64,000 nt of DNA from Stenopsyche tienmushanensis (GCA_008973525.1 WACJ01000430.1:62001-126000); one strand, 5' to 3'; counted from the first letter of the stretch, positions 24,656-37,380 are shown. Numbers and translations are program-made. Notes: generated by a model from the sequence alone, not told the origin.

Positions 24656-24669
24656 TGTCGTCGTAGCTC
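24608..24669 (-). CDS. UNC-93-like gene, first firmly placed exon
   Basis: The acceptor TTTTTTGCACGTAG precedes 24669 and the donor GTAACG follows 24608. Frame set by exon 2 gives GA|GCT ACG ACG ACA ATG, so a Met is available at 24655. A good acceptor upstream shows that at least one earlier exon exists. The 16 codons after the Met are cytosolic in character (MQVRKSSGPRAPLNLE). Confidence 0.65.
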
Positions 24670-24839
24670 CTACGTGCAAAAAATAATCTATTAAAAGTTT
24701 CCCTTTCACTGCGGCCTTTTTACTTTCATCGACCTCTACGTTTTAAGGGCCTATCGAAAATAATACAAGTTGGCTTCAAAGAGATGATAAAAATACACAC
24801 CCACAGAGTGTCTGGGAGCATTATATGTTGGTCGTGCTT

Positions 24840-24970
24840 GAGGTGGTGGGCTGGGGGTAGTTGCCCCCAACCTCCTCAGCTCTGGTAAACTACCCATGCC
24901 CCAACACTGTGGGGCACCTTTGTGTCACCTAGGGTTTCCGACTCCTTTCGTTACACCCTACGCCTTCTTT
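24840..24970. other. GC-rich patch with two hairpins
   Basis: CTGGGGGTAGTTGCCCCCA and TGCCCCAACACTGTGGGGCA can each fold into a short stem. The patch lies just 5' of the UNC-93-like exon at 24669 on the minus strand. It may be a repeat remnant or regulatory, and nothing decides between these. Confidence 0.3.
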
Positions 24971-25646
24971 TTTTGTAGCAGTCATCTGCCACTGAACCTC
25001 CATCTTACAGCTTTTTGTTCTGAAAGATTAAGTAATTTTAATCACAATTATATTAAGCTGAAATATATATTATACAAGTCAATCAATTGAATATTTATCA
25101 ACATGTCAATATTATGTAGAATTTATCGCCTTCAATTTATGCCAAATGAAAAGTTCAAAGAACTGCACATCAGCTTTATCAAAACAGGACGAAATTACAT
25201 TGTACAAAAATAGCGCATTCCATTCTAACGTTCAAGTACATTCTGATTAAATAAGTTGTATGAGTTTGTCGGATTTAGCTAAGTCATAACACAATTTGGA
25301 TGATATATGATGATTTACGCGGTTGATGTGTTAATATAAACGCTATATGTGTACAAAATGTCCTAATAGAAGTTAGAATGTTAATAATCTTTCATTTATA
25401 TGTTCTATATATATAGCATTTTTCTATATATATCATATTTGTTATTCATTATTTTCTATGCTTGTTTATGCAAACCAACAACCTTTGTCTTTATAATTAA
25501 TCCTTTCGACGCACGACTCGTCTATTAACACGCTTTATTCGGGTGTTGACGCGCACAAATTTTCTGTTGTAGCATACAGAAATCATAACGAGAATAAGAT
25601 TGTAAAAACGGACCGGGTTTGATAAGAGCTAGCTTACTAAAACTAT

Positions 25647-25778
25647 CCTGTATGGTAGGATGATCGCGTATTTGCGAGCGAATTCCAGTGATTCAGAAAG
25701 AGCACTCTTGCGTACAAAATTGTTCTTTCTGAATCACTGGAATTCGCTCGCAAATATGCGATCATCCTACCATACAGG
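25647..25778. mobile_element. TTAA-flanked hairpin miniature element
   Basis: Two 55-base arms (25647-25701 and 25724-25778) are inverted copies with one mismatch, starting CCTGTATGGTAGGATGATCG, with a 22-base spacer. The right end abuts TTAA (25779-25782) and the left abuts CTAT. A relative at 57863 also abuts TTAA before the same start. TTAA with a CC start resembles piggyBac-type termini, so this is probably a foldback derivative of a piggyBac-like family. Confidence 0.7.
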
Positions 25779-25782
25779 TTAA

Positions 25783-28383
25783 TAATAAGCATTTTTCTAA
25801 ATAAATAATGAGTATTAAAATTATGAAATAAAAATGTGTATTTTTTAAGTTATCAAATACAGCTCCATCTGAGTCCTTCAAACGATAAGTTAACTTTTCA
25901 GTCCTATAATTCCAGTTATTTATGACAGTTAAAAATCTAATCCTTTTTGCCATTTAAAAGAAATGTGAATTATATTCAATCAGACAGGAGGTTCGAAATA
26001 TCGGATAGAGTTAAAAATTTAACCGCTTTTTACCTCTCAAACGCTAAAAAAACGCGATCGGATGACTCTTTCTAGCGTTTTAAGGGAAAAAATGTATAAA
26101 TGATATTCATGAAATAAAAATCATGCAGCTACAATTTTTCAAAAAACTCTTCAAAAGTTTTGTTAAAAATAAGATTGATAAATTATTTGAATTGTAGTTC
26201 TTTATTAGAGACAGACTTGTATGCAACGGCAGCTGTTATACAGTCCAACTAGTTCTTATCTACAATTTTTCAAATATTGATTTTCAAAATAATTTGCTTG
26301 GTAAAATTATACAACATTAAGAAACAAATAATTATTGAAATATCTTTTCATATTTATATGCACTAAGTAAATAAAGATAAAATCATAATTATGTCCGATA
26401 TTCGAACCATTCTTAAACAGAAAATCATATCATAAATCGACCATAGATTTTGTCAAATCGATTGTTTATGAATATGATATATTAATAATATAAAATATTT
26501 TAAGATATCAGAATTATTTGAAAAATAAATTCGAATATAAGGAAGATCAATATATTTCTGCAATCGCATAATTTATCAAAAAAATATCAATTCGTAACTC
26601 AACAAGGATTCGCCAAAGAAAAGACCAAGTCCATCAAATATCAACATATTTTATACGATATATGTATTTCGCCCTGGTAGTCAAATATCCCTAAGACTTA
26701 CTGCAGATGTTGCCGAAATAAAGAACACCCTGGAAAGCAATTTGGCAACGTATATATACGCAAAAGTATATAATACTATATTCACAGGATTCATACTGGA
26801 CTTTATTTTTCATTCATATAGTGATATTAAAAAAATATATTATGAGCTTCTCGAAACACTTTAAAATAAAAAATGGATAGTATTGTATTCTTATTTGATG
26901 ATAATTACTAACGTGGTTGTATGTTTTAGTTGATATGCCGACCCCGATGCGGGATGGTTTAAAACAGCGATTAAATGCGCATTTAAAAAATGCTACAGGG
27001 TTTAATTTTTTTTTTTTTAAATATCATAAAATAAAAAAGTATTGGATCATATGATATATTATTTATTAATATAATCAGTTGCTATCATATCATATGTTAG
27101 TGTAGTTGCAAAAAAACTAGCTTAACCACATTTTATGAATACTAAGGTCGAATTTCAAAAATTACGTGAGATTATTCCACATGAAAGTGTGGCTGATTAT
27201 CAAAATCAATATGCGGAACCAATTCTGCGTTTTTAGGGACTTTTCAATAACCAATTAGTAGATTGAATAATATCATTTTACAGCATGTATATTTTCCCCA
27301 TGGCTTCAAATATCTTCTGACAAGCTTCAGGATTCGCTATGTCATATTGTCATGAATCGAACAATGAAAACACGTAAGAATCGATATTTTTTATCAAATT
27401 ATGTAACAAAGACCTCAGGAAATGGACATTGAATAAAGCATACGTTTATTTCCTTCTGTATATAACGTAGATATTGCATTTTAATGTATACTGCATAAAC
27501 GAAGTTAATTAAATTTTGACCTTGGAATGCTTATGAATAATGGTGTAAAATATGCAATCCTAATACCTTTTCTAAATTTTTTATCCTGAAGAATATCCTT
27601 GAAATTGATTTTTTTAAGTGAATTGATACAAAATAAAAACTTACACCTTTACGCTTTCAAAGGGGCTGCTAGAACAAATTTTATCAATTTCGCTCAATTG
27701 TAGATATTAACCATTCATAAAAGAACACTCGCTTTTATATTTCATTACACAAATTTAAATGTAGAAAACATATTTCCATTTATTGTATTGGCAAATTCAA
27801 AGATGATTATAATACACAGGAACTTTCTCAAAAATAGTAACCAAATTCGCTTAAATGATACCAATAACCAATAATTTGAAGCAACGAGTAGCAATAAAAA
27901 ATACAGACTTGCTCGAGTCATAATATGAAACAAGATACTATTTGTTAAGATTTTTGAGTCAATGATCAAAAAAACCTGAATACACTAGCAAAACTCCGCC
28001 CATGCGCCTTCAAACAAAGTCTATGATCAATTTCAATAAGAGATACTTCTAACTCCGTTTAAACTGAAATTTTCACCAAAAAATATTAAATTATAAACAG
28101 TTTGACCGCAAATCTTCAGCAAGAACTACATAATCAATATCTAAAACTTCTTGAAGGATCATTAAATATATCTCCTTAGTATCATAGCTCTATAAAAATA
28201 GAGTACAGCAAAAATGAAAAACCAAATACAATCGTAGTTGATTCATTCAATAGCATTTTCATACGTGGCCATAAAAATACAAGGATCTACACAGATTATG
28301 ATTTAGTTCGCAGACATAATTTAAACTCTTAAGATAGATCAAAATAGATTTTATCGTTAAGAAGTTTTAAAAATTATCTCATT
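25783..28383. other. AT-rich DNA, no gene seen
   Basis: The open frames at 25762 and 27745 (minus) are hydrophobic, AT-driven and unrecognised. No repeats stand out beyond simple AT tracts. Confidence 0.5.
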
Positions 28384-28728
28384 TTGTGGGCAGGCAAACA
28401 ATTTAAGCTCGAAACTGACGGCGGCCTGCGTGCGGCGTCGATCTTCTCGTCGAACATCTTCTCGCAGATTCGCCGAAGAATCGAAGAGAAGTTGCACCAT
28501 CCGAAGATGATGTATCCGCTCCTCAGTTCGAAATCTCACTGTCTCTTTAAAAAAAACTCCCCATTTGAAGCGGGATGCTGCCTCCTGATTCCGCGACAAG
28601 TCTTCATACTAAATTCCTATCTTCTTTATTCCTTGTACGATCTTCATCAAATTTTCAGAGATCACGTCGAGAGCTATCCGACGAACATTCTGATATTTAT
28701 TTTATCGAATTTTTGCCCTCCGGCGTGA
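28384..28728 (+). other. GC-richer island, possible exon or promoter
   Basis: About 350 bases are clearly richer in GC and CpG than the flanks. Both strands carry open frames (114 codons on +, 80 codons on -) without family motifs. On the + strand the island ends in CCGGC|GTGAGTAAA, a good splice donor at 28725, which would suit a 5' untranslated or first exon of a + strand gene. No downstream partner exon was identified. Confidence 0.3.
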
Positions 28729-28924
28729 GTAAATGCGTTATTCCTGGATTATTATGACATCGTCACGGTTTCACGTTTCCGCGGGCGTACTCGCATGTAT
28801 TATCCCGAAAGCGTATACAGATCAATTGTCGTTGTTATACGAAATCAAACAATGTAGAAATTAAAGCGATATTCCCGTGTTTGTGAAAGTTATGACCGAT
28901 TTTAGTTGATTTTACAAGACCAAT

Positions 28925-29450
28925 CGGAGACCTATGTTTCATCCATGGTTATGAATTGATGCAAAAATCGGCCTTTTCGGCCAAGCACTCGATTTAAACA
29001 TCATCACGACGTTGTTTTTGTTCCATTGCAAGCAAACGTGGTACGCATCTTGCGCACAGCTTTCTCATGTACAAATTTTCAGTCAATATGCAATGTACGG
29101 CATGTTTTGAAAGGCCTATCATGTCTACTAACTCGCACACTTAGAGCCAACGGCCATCCAATACTATTTTATGGATTTTCTTCACCATTTCTGGAGTGGT
29201 TATCTCATTTGGTTGACCACTGGGCTGTTTGTTTTGGCAGCTTGTGCGGCCTCGTTTAAACTCTGCCACCCAACTTCTTACTGTTGTAAACGAAGGAGCA
29301 GAATCCCCGAAAGTAAAATTCAGCTCGGATTTGATGTTATTTGGACTGAAACCTTTCAAATAAAAGTATTGTATCACCTAATAATGAACATTTTCTATCA
29401 TATTGTTATTTTTAAAACAACAACCGCCATCTATACGTCAGGTCGGGTAC
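28925..29450 (-). mobile_element. Mariner transposon fragment (5' part)
   Basis: The minus strand carries the N-terminal half of a mariner transposase. It begins MIQYFYLKGFSPNNIK at 29377, then VRSWVAEFKRGRTSCQN and TPEMVKKIHKIVLDGRW, and in a shifted frame RKLCARCVPRLLAMEQKQRR and a first-aspartate-like region. Stops and a frame change break it. A terminus-like sequence, AAAGTACCCGACCTGACG, lies near 29440 on the minus strand. The 3' half is missing. The fragment at 51010-51185 shares the RKLCA..LL..QK pattern and is probably the same subfamily. Confidence 0.8.
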
Positions 29451-29520
29451 TTTAGCAATATCATCGTATATTATTTATATCATAATAATATTTAATATGT
29501 TGCATTTCTACTATTATTAT

Positions 29521-29620
29521 TTAACGGGGGGAGTGCATGTTAGATACTTGCTGCGGGCGCTTCAAACCCTCGTTAGGGCTCTGTTGAACATTATGCTAAA
29601 ACTCATCACCCCCGCTTTAA
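29521..29620. mobile_element. Possible 100-bp TTAA miniature element
   Basis: The left end reads TTAACGGGGGGAGTG and the right end, reverse-complemented, TTAAAGCGGGGGTGATG. The two share a TTAA-CGGGGG pattern over an otherwise GC-richer 100 bases. No second copy was found, so this is tentative. Confidence 0.35.
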
Positions 29621-29747
29621 GATCATTATAATGAAAGCAATTAAGGTTTATCCATCTGATTTATTTAAATAACTATTAAAGTTATTTAAATAAATAATAT
29701 TGAAAAATACTTTTAGATCATTTTCATTGGCATTTATCGGTTGTATA

Positions 29748-31022
29748 TTAGAGGTATTATAAATGAATGTCGTTTTTTAAATGAAATATTTAAATTCTCA
29801 TATTTTTTTTATTTTGAATAATATTTTACATAATATAATTTCCATCACTAGAAATAACCCTCCTCCACCTATCTGGCAACATTTTGTTGCCTCTTTCATA
29901 AAACATCATCGGCTTTGAATCGAAATAATCTTTTAACCCTTTTTTTATATCATCGTATGTTTTATAATTTTTACCGTCCAAATAGTGCTGCATGGACCTA
30001 AAGAGATGATAATCCGAAGGAGCGATGTCTGGTGAATACGGAGGATGTCAAATTACCTTCCATCCAAGGCTGTCAATTTTTTCCCGCGTTATTTTTGCAG
30101 TATGGGGGCGAGTTTTGTCATGCTGTAAAAACACTTGTCTTCGATTCACGAGAGAGGGTCGTTTTTTTTTTTAATTTCTGCCGTTAAACGGTCTAATTTC
30201 TCACAATAAACTTTTGCATTTATTGTTTGCCGGGTTTAAGAGTTTCGAAATTAATAATTCCCTTGCTGTCCCACCAAACAGACAAAAGAACCTTTTTTGT
30301 CGTGAATCCGGGCTTCGGGGTTGGTTTTGCTACCTGCCCCTTCGATAGCCATTGATTTTTGCATCCGTGGTTAGAGTACAGCACCCATCTCTCATCTCCA
30401 GTTATTAAATCATTTAAAAACAGTGTTTCGGATTCCTTTTTCAATAAATCTTCGCATGCGTGTATGCGCTCGCCCAGATTCTCTTCGCTTAGCGCGTGCG
30501 GTACCCATCTTCCTTTTCTCCACGTCTTCCCGATTTTTTAAAAATGTTTTTTACACTCGACCATGAGCATCCAAGTTTGTCCTCAATTTTTTCTATAGAA
30601 GCCGTAGGATCACTTTCAATTTCAGCAGTCAGTATGGCGGGAGCCACCTCACATGGTCTTCCACTTCCAGGGCTATTCTTCAGATCAAAATTTCCAGATC
30701 GAAATTTTTTAAACCATCTTTGACACTTGCGAACATCTAAAATATCGCCCAGTATACCACAAATATTTTTAGTGGCAACCACTGCAGTTTTTTCTTGATA
30801 AAATGATAAAGCATTGAATAACGGAAAAATTCTTCGTTCGGCGAAAATTGATTCATTGTAAAATGGGTTGTTAAATTTGAATTTAACAAACCACAATTTA
30901 TTCTTGACAAGTATGGTCACCGAAAGAGCATAAAACACGACGTGAAAAAGCAACAGCCGAAGCACAACTAACCCTCGAAAACGGTCAACAATAGAAACGA
31001 CATTCATTTTTACTACCTCTAA
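29748..31022 (-). mobile_element. Mariner transposon, nearly full length, transposase broken
   Basis: This 1275-bp element is flanked by TA (29746-29747, 31023-31024). Its terminal inverted repeats start TTAGAGGTATTATAAATG and TTAGAGGTAGTAAAAATG, and both continue AATGTCGTTT. The minus strand encodes all parts of a mariner transposase: RKCQRWFKKFRSGNFDLK and GSGRP (helix-turn-helix), LITGDERWVLY (first Asp), HDKTRPHTA (second), YSPDIAPSDYH (third) and an intact C-terminus with MLPDRWRRVI. All three catalytic aspartates survive. Activity is blocked by a frameshift near the N-terminus (about 30790), further frame changes around 30490 and 30150-30220, and a stop just before HPPYSPD. It is the best-preserved mariner here and, by its intact ends, the youngest. 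Confidence 0.9.
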
Positions 31023-31029
31023 TATATCA

Positions 31030-33459
31030 ATATGTATTAATGAACCCAATAGCATACTTAATGATCCGATGTGAAACGTGATATATCATTGAACAATAGC
31101 ATCGGAAAACGTCATCAATCAACCACTTGAAAATGGACTGAAACTCATTTTCAGTGCTTAAGAATGACCTCATCGAGGGATTCGCTAAAACCCTTCTTTG
31201 GAGCATGTTTTCGTAAGCTCTAAATATAATTGAGTATTTACTGAAATCAGTTTATATATTTTGTCATAAAACCTTTCCCAAATAAGTATCAGCACAATAT
31301 TTATTATTGTTTGAATTTTATGTTTTTCCATAGATAAAAAGGAGAAATATCAACAAAAGTGTTGATAACAATAAACAAGCAATCGGCGCAGAACAAATCG
31401 TATCCAAAACTGAAACGTAAATGTCGTAATAAAGGTCATTTTTGCGATTTTTAAGTAAATAGAATAAAGTCTCTTCCACTCTTTGTCGATTAAATACAAC
31501 AAAAAAATGGATTTCCACAGGGAAAATTGTATTTGTATTCGATGGTCATTATATCTGGAGATGTTTGAAGAGCATTGTCGCATAATACAAATACGCTGTC
31601 AAAACTTGAATGTGTACTTTAATACCTGTATTTTGGTATTTTCTAATTAATAACGACAATGCAAACATCTACTATATCTATTGTGCTTGAAATATATCAG
31701 TGTTAAGGAAATAGGATTATTGAAACTTGGAAAATTAATCCATTAATTCTCAATGTTGAGGGTTATTTAATAAATTCATGATATTACATTTAACGAGACG
31801 AAGATTTTTTTGGATGACTAAAAAAATGATCATCATTTAACTTATTAACCTTTTGACAGTCAGCGATTATAGACATATTAGAAATTGCATAAAATATTGT
31901 TTGACTTATATATTTTATTGTCTAAATGCGACTTGTGTATCCAAGCATATTCTTTTATAGTTTTAATCTCAAAATGAATGTGACCTAAAGGTAATTGATT
32001 GTTTATAAATAATATCAACATCTAAACTTTAATTTGTATCAATTGACGAATCGAAAAATTGAGGTCAATTGAACAAATAATCTGCTTTGAAAACTAAGGA
32101 TGACACAAGTTGATCGAATATTCATAAGTCCATTCAATATTGCCTTTCCATTTATATATCATAATTAAACTGAGTTTCATAATATTGTGACTGAATAGCA
32201 TGTTGAAGCAGCCTTCATTAATTTAATATGGAAAGAAATGAGGATAAATTTGAGATAATTATGAATACAAAGATGATTACTAAAGATATCTTCACGCAGA
32301 GTTCACATATCTTTTTGATCCTTTGATTGCAGTCATTAGACACTTATCGTCTATGGTATCATTTTAATTTTTGACATTTTACTACAACCCAAAAGTGCTA
32401 ATTTACTTTATTTTTTAAAAACAAAATGGTGGAGTTATAAGTTTTTCCATTAGGCACCTTTTCTCGTGATAACAAACGGCTCGCTACTTGTCGAAGGTTT
32501 CCTGTTAAACTGAAATCAAAAGTGGAAATATTTTTTGATTTTTAATATGTGTAGGCAGTCAACCAAGCTATAAAAAATTTAAAAACGTATAAAATTTAGT
32601 AGGCTTTTTAGTTAAACGTTACAAAAAATGTATTTTGAACTATCATCGCACAACTCTTATTATATTTCAAAGTTGCAGTTCTGCTACAGATTTCAAATCA
32701 TAATTTGTTTAGATCGTTTTATGTGGTATGATAATTTTGTGTGCACTAGTATTTTTTTTTAATCTAATTGTCCTTAATAATCTAGTTGCTTGCTTAATTT
32801 AAATACGTGATTGAGATACATTTTAAAAAATAAAAATAATTAAATGAATTATTTAAAAACCAGTTTAGGTTGGTCAATTAATCGCGTTATTGCACACATT
32901 TTACACCTACGTAGTTAATTATCGCAAATATTCTTATAATTGGGAGATAATATCAGAAATTAATCCTTCTTGACGAGCTTGTTATAAAGCTAAATATTCC
33001 ACTTTGTTTAAGTATTAATATGCGATTATATAGACTGAATTTGAAATTTTATAACGCTTTACAAAATCACATAATTAAATTCGCCCATATTTAGTTCCCA
33101 GATTTTTTCAGTTATCCTTATAATAACAACATGTGCAGAAAAAGAGTAAATTCATAATCTAAAAATCAGTAATTCATCCATAAATACTTTGAAAAAAGGC
33201 ACGAAAATCTACATAAGAGTAATATAATATGATAGAACCCTTATTTATTGATTGTCATTTTAACATTAAGATATATAGGTCCAAGATTTCATTAATTTTA
33301 AACTATATCTACATATTATATATTTCTAACACCTAGTTATTAATGCCATAAACATGCTTTTTACAAGTATTTATCGGATTCAATTAGATAATATTAAAGA
33401 AGAAGTTATATTATTAGATTCAAATGTATCAAGCATAGTTCCAATTGAGTCCTTTAAAT
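31030..33459. other. AT-rich DNA
   Basis: No gene is recognised; the minus frames at 31318-31583 are hydrophobic, AT-driven and lack motifs. TTAACCTTTTGACAGTCAGC at 31845 looks like another TTAA-anchored element end. Confidence 0.5.
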
Positions 33460-33609
33460 CAAAGGGGTCAAACTGAAAGGCTACTATGGGCCAAAATGAA
33501 AAAATGCTTAAGTTTAGGTGTGACGCAAAAAATATTTCAAATTTTCGTACAAACTTACAGAACAGTGTCGGATTTAGCACTTAGCGCAATTTAAATTTGA
33601 AACCCTCTA
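33460..33609. mobile_element. Possible hAT miniature element
   Basis: The left side reads CAAAGGGGTCAAACTGAAAGG and then GGGCCAAAATG, a pattern common at hAT ends (CAGGGGTGTCAAACT type). The right side, reverse-complemented, reads TAGAGGGTTTCAAATTTAAA. No convincing 8-bp duplication is present. Confidence 0.4.
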
Positions 33610-33619
33610 GACCCACATA

Positions 33620-35390
33620 GGCTCTCGATTTGCACGTTTTCCTATTACGATTTCACTATTACACGATATCAGAATAGCCTATAGCTTCTCCTCATTAGCC
33701 TATAGCTTTGCGAATTTCATTTATATCGAATTGAAATTTATTGAACATATTCTTAAACATTGATTCTTTCCGATACACAAAGATTTTTTTTGAATCAACA
33801 AGTTAGAAGTCATGTGTATCGCTCTTACCACTCCGAGTCATTTTTCACAATCTCACACTATAAACTAAATAACAAGCTTTCTTAAACCCCTTTGTCAGGT
33901 TATTTTGTGAACCATGTTAATTAAGACACGAGATCAGGAGTTTGTTTTGGTATTTAAGACACGAACATCACCCTTATCGCTCTGAACATATGTAACACCT
34001 CATGTACTGTTCGGGAGTGGCGTCATTATTTAAGTATCATCATTCTTTTTATTAGTATTGTGTTCGTTTTGTTGGCTGAGCCACAAAAATATTAATTTTT
34101 GAGTCGCAATTTTGACACCTTCGCTTTAAATGATAATTAGCCATATTTATTTCTGACCCTTTTATTTGAACCAAAAGTGACTTTAATTATAGTTGATTAA
34201 TTTTGTATCAATATCTTGATTTATTGCCATCTTTCAAATTAAGACTAGTTGATTAAAATTGTTAACAAGAGAAACAAATGTCAAAATAATGGACAGTGTT
34301 AATAATTGTTCGGAGAAATATATTTTTTTAGTGTATCGATATAGTCCTGCCCTCAAGCAGATAAGAATATTTTAACTCCATTATTTCAAATAATCGCGAT
34401 TCTTCTTTAAAAATGTCATTAGATTTATTTAGTTATCATGTTGTGTAGTTATCATAAAAAGGTTTTATTTTTTGGTAAAAAACAGAAAGATTGAAGTCTA
34501 AATCCACCTCATCTAATCAATACGAATAATCTCTTCTTACGGGTAGATTACGTAAATCCTTAAATAGCACAAAAAATCTTAATTATACTAAGTGATAAAA
34601 AAATATGTATTTGGATGGTTTAATTAGAACGAAGGATTATATTTAAGAGTCCCTCAAGCGAACATTTTAGATATAGTTGAATATATCTCAATATGTCTTA
34701 ATTATAAACGATAATTATTTATATATCCTTTGAAATGTGAGAAAATTATGAATTTATTTAGGTCATGCCACAATACAATATATTGGCTGTTTCCATAATC
34801 ACTTTAGTTTCAAAATAAATAAAAAAAATGTAGCATTAATATAAAATGGAGATTTGAGAATTAAAAAGACAATTTAAACTCCTATCGAGTTGTTAATACA
34901 TAATACCGTTTGTTCATTTAGTGTAATATAAATCATGGTGGTATTAAAGCTTCACAAAAGGAACCTTCATCAGCTAAGTGGCAACAAAAAGCTCATCCAT
35001 CTGCACATCTTTCCTTTTAACTAATGAAAAAGAACAATTTTTCAAACCAATTAAAATTTGCGATGAAACATCTCGTGTTTATTAAAATTTTTAACAAAAC
35101 TTGGACATGAATTTTGTGCGCAAAATAGGCATTGAATCAAATCTGCATACAAATCGCGATACGGTTTGGTATTATCCATTATAACAGCAAAAAGATTGAT
35201 GCAGACTCGGTAAACATGACACTTCTAATGAAGATGACTGATGCATTTAACCGAAAATTTTAGCGGATATCAATGGTTTCATCAAAAATTGAATCGTCTA
35301 TGAAATGCTGAAAATTTTATAATGTGCCATGAAACGATTATTTTAAGATAATTATGAATAAATGACGAATATTGCATCACGATCGCGCCA
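33620..35390. other. AT-rich DNA, nothing recognised
   Basis: I see no open frame longer than chance and no repeat structure in this stretch. Confidence 0.5.
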
Positions 35391-35510
35391 AAGCGTCTGA
35401 TTGGTGCATTTTTCAAACGAAAGCGTCTGATTGGTGCATTTTACAAACGCAAGCGTCTGCTTTCACGTGAAAAATGCACCAAGCGTCTGATTGTTTCATC
35501 TTGACCCAAT
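35391..35510. repeat. 30-bp minisatellite, four units
   Basis: AAGCGTCTG recurs at exactly 35391, 35421, 35451 and 35481. Units 1 and 2 continue ATTGGTGCATTTTTCAAACG or a near copy. Unit 3 instead carries the inverse complement (TGAAAAATGCACC) after a CACGTG palindrome, and unit 4 diverges after ATTG. The array is short and has no flanking duplications. Confidence 0.9.
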
Positions 35511-37380
35511 TGAATCTTTGTTTTATCGCAGACAGGCGCTGTTTCAAATTATAAGATTAGCGAACTTTCTATTATATTTAACTGAACGCAATCGCAACCG
35601 ATCATGATTTTCTTCTTTTCCAGAAAAACAAATTTAGGTTCGTTTGCGTACAGGTATTTAAATGTTTTTTGCTCTTTTAAGATCTTGACATTTATAGAAA
35701 AAAAAATACTTTTTCGCAATCCGCTTTTGAATTTTGTTGATCAGAGATCCCCATTCTATCTGAGATCCGTATCTATTTTTATTTATAAATTAAAGCAGTC
35801 AACTTATTAAGGGCATGCAAGTAATTTATACTCATAATAAAAATGTATGTCTATTATTAACAATTTGACAGTTACAATGGATTATAATTGGTAACACTTG
35901 ATTTGGCAAACTTAGTGAATTCAAGCATTATATTCATATAGAGCAAAATTTTGATCCAAATAAGGTGGGTGCGAATAAAAAGCAAAAAATAAGCCTGAGT
36001 TTATTTTTTGTATCTTATTCAATTTAATATTTCGTACGTAAATGGATGAGGGCTATGGTGTGCATATCCTGTATCCAATTAACAACGATGGATTCTTTCA
36101 ACGATATTTTTTCCCGGAAGGGATCTGGATATTTCTCTTTATGTTCATTCGAATGTTTAACATTAAAATATACCCTTATTTTTTCAAATTTATTTAAATT
36201 ATTTATGAATATTTTTTCTTAGAACCACCCGCAATTAATGAAAGAAAACTCGAAGAGTATTTGTATTCTTAATATTTTAATTTATTTATGCTAATGTATA
36301 CTAAACCAAAAAATTAAAACTGTACACAAAATTTTCACACTTTTTTGTGTGAACCAAATATTTTTTTAAGTGAAAAATGATTGTTTTCTCATCCATTATT
36401 ATTTGACTTTTCTAACGATAACATTATATAAAATAAGCCTATGCAAATTTCCAGAATAGATTCTCTTATAATTTTGAATTGAATAAAAGGCTTTTTTTAA
36501 CAATAAGATGATTATACCAGTTAAGCATCTTTTCAGCTAACAATTTCATTCAAGCTGATTAAGAATACTGGTAAAGAAATATAGACCAAGAAGTGCCGCA
36601 CGAATTGACTGACTTTCTAAGCTAATAAGCTTAGAAACTTGATCATTACAAAGTGAATTATTTCACATAAGAAAGAAAGATTTGATCCACTTTAAAATTT
36701 TGGAAAAAAAATATTTAATAGTAGCCAAATTTGATGCAAAATTATAGATAATAATATTAATAAATTTAAACTTATTAGAAACTGTAAATTAATTAGAAAA
36801 TCATTTAGAATCTGATATAGAAAGAAATCTAAAACAACATAGCAAAACATAAAAGTTAAATATCTATTTGATGATAATTTTTCTATCCTCAAGAAAGTCA
36901 GCAAATCCATGCGTTATTTATTATTTTATATTATATGAACGAGTCTCAATGCGTAGTCTGTCAGTTTTCAGTTCGTTATTGATCTAATAGGAACGCTAAG
37001 CTCTACTAGTGAGCTTTATTAACTGCTTCTAATAATTTCGAATTAGTTTTCTTCGAAGATCGATCGCTTGATAAAAATTTCATGATTTTATTAAGGTGTC
37101 TTTTTTGTAAATAAAAATAATTGTTTTCGTCTTTAAAAACTACAAGAGTCCATTCTAAAAAGCACCATTGCCATCTCCATAAATGTGAAATTATTTCTCA
37201 TCGTAGCTTTGAATGAAACTGAGAACATTATGAAATTATACTACAATAACATGAGTCTATGAAAGGAAATCTCTTGGGGGCGCAAAATTATCGTATCGTC
37301 ATTAGCAATTTTTAAAAATACTTTCTTATTTTCCCCTTAATCCATAATGGAGCAAAAAACAACACGTGTCTAGGGAATCT
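35511..37380. other. AT-rich DNA, no gene
   Basis: The + frame at 35604 and the minus frame at 36692 are strongly AT-driven (Phe/Leu/Ile/Tyr-rich) and are not supported as genes. Confidence 0.5.

Noticed and set aside
35391..35510. CRISPR-like array
   Set aside because: The 30-base units are contiguous repeats without spacers, in animal DNA.
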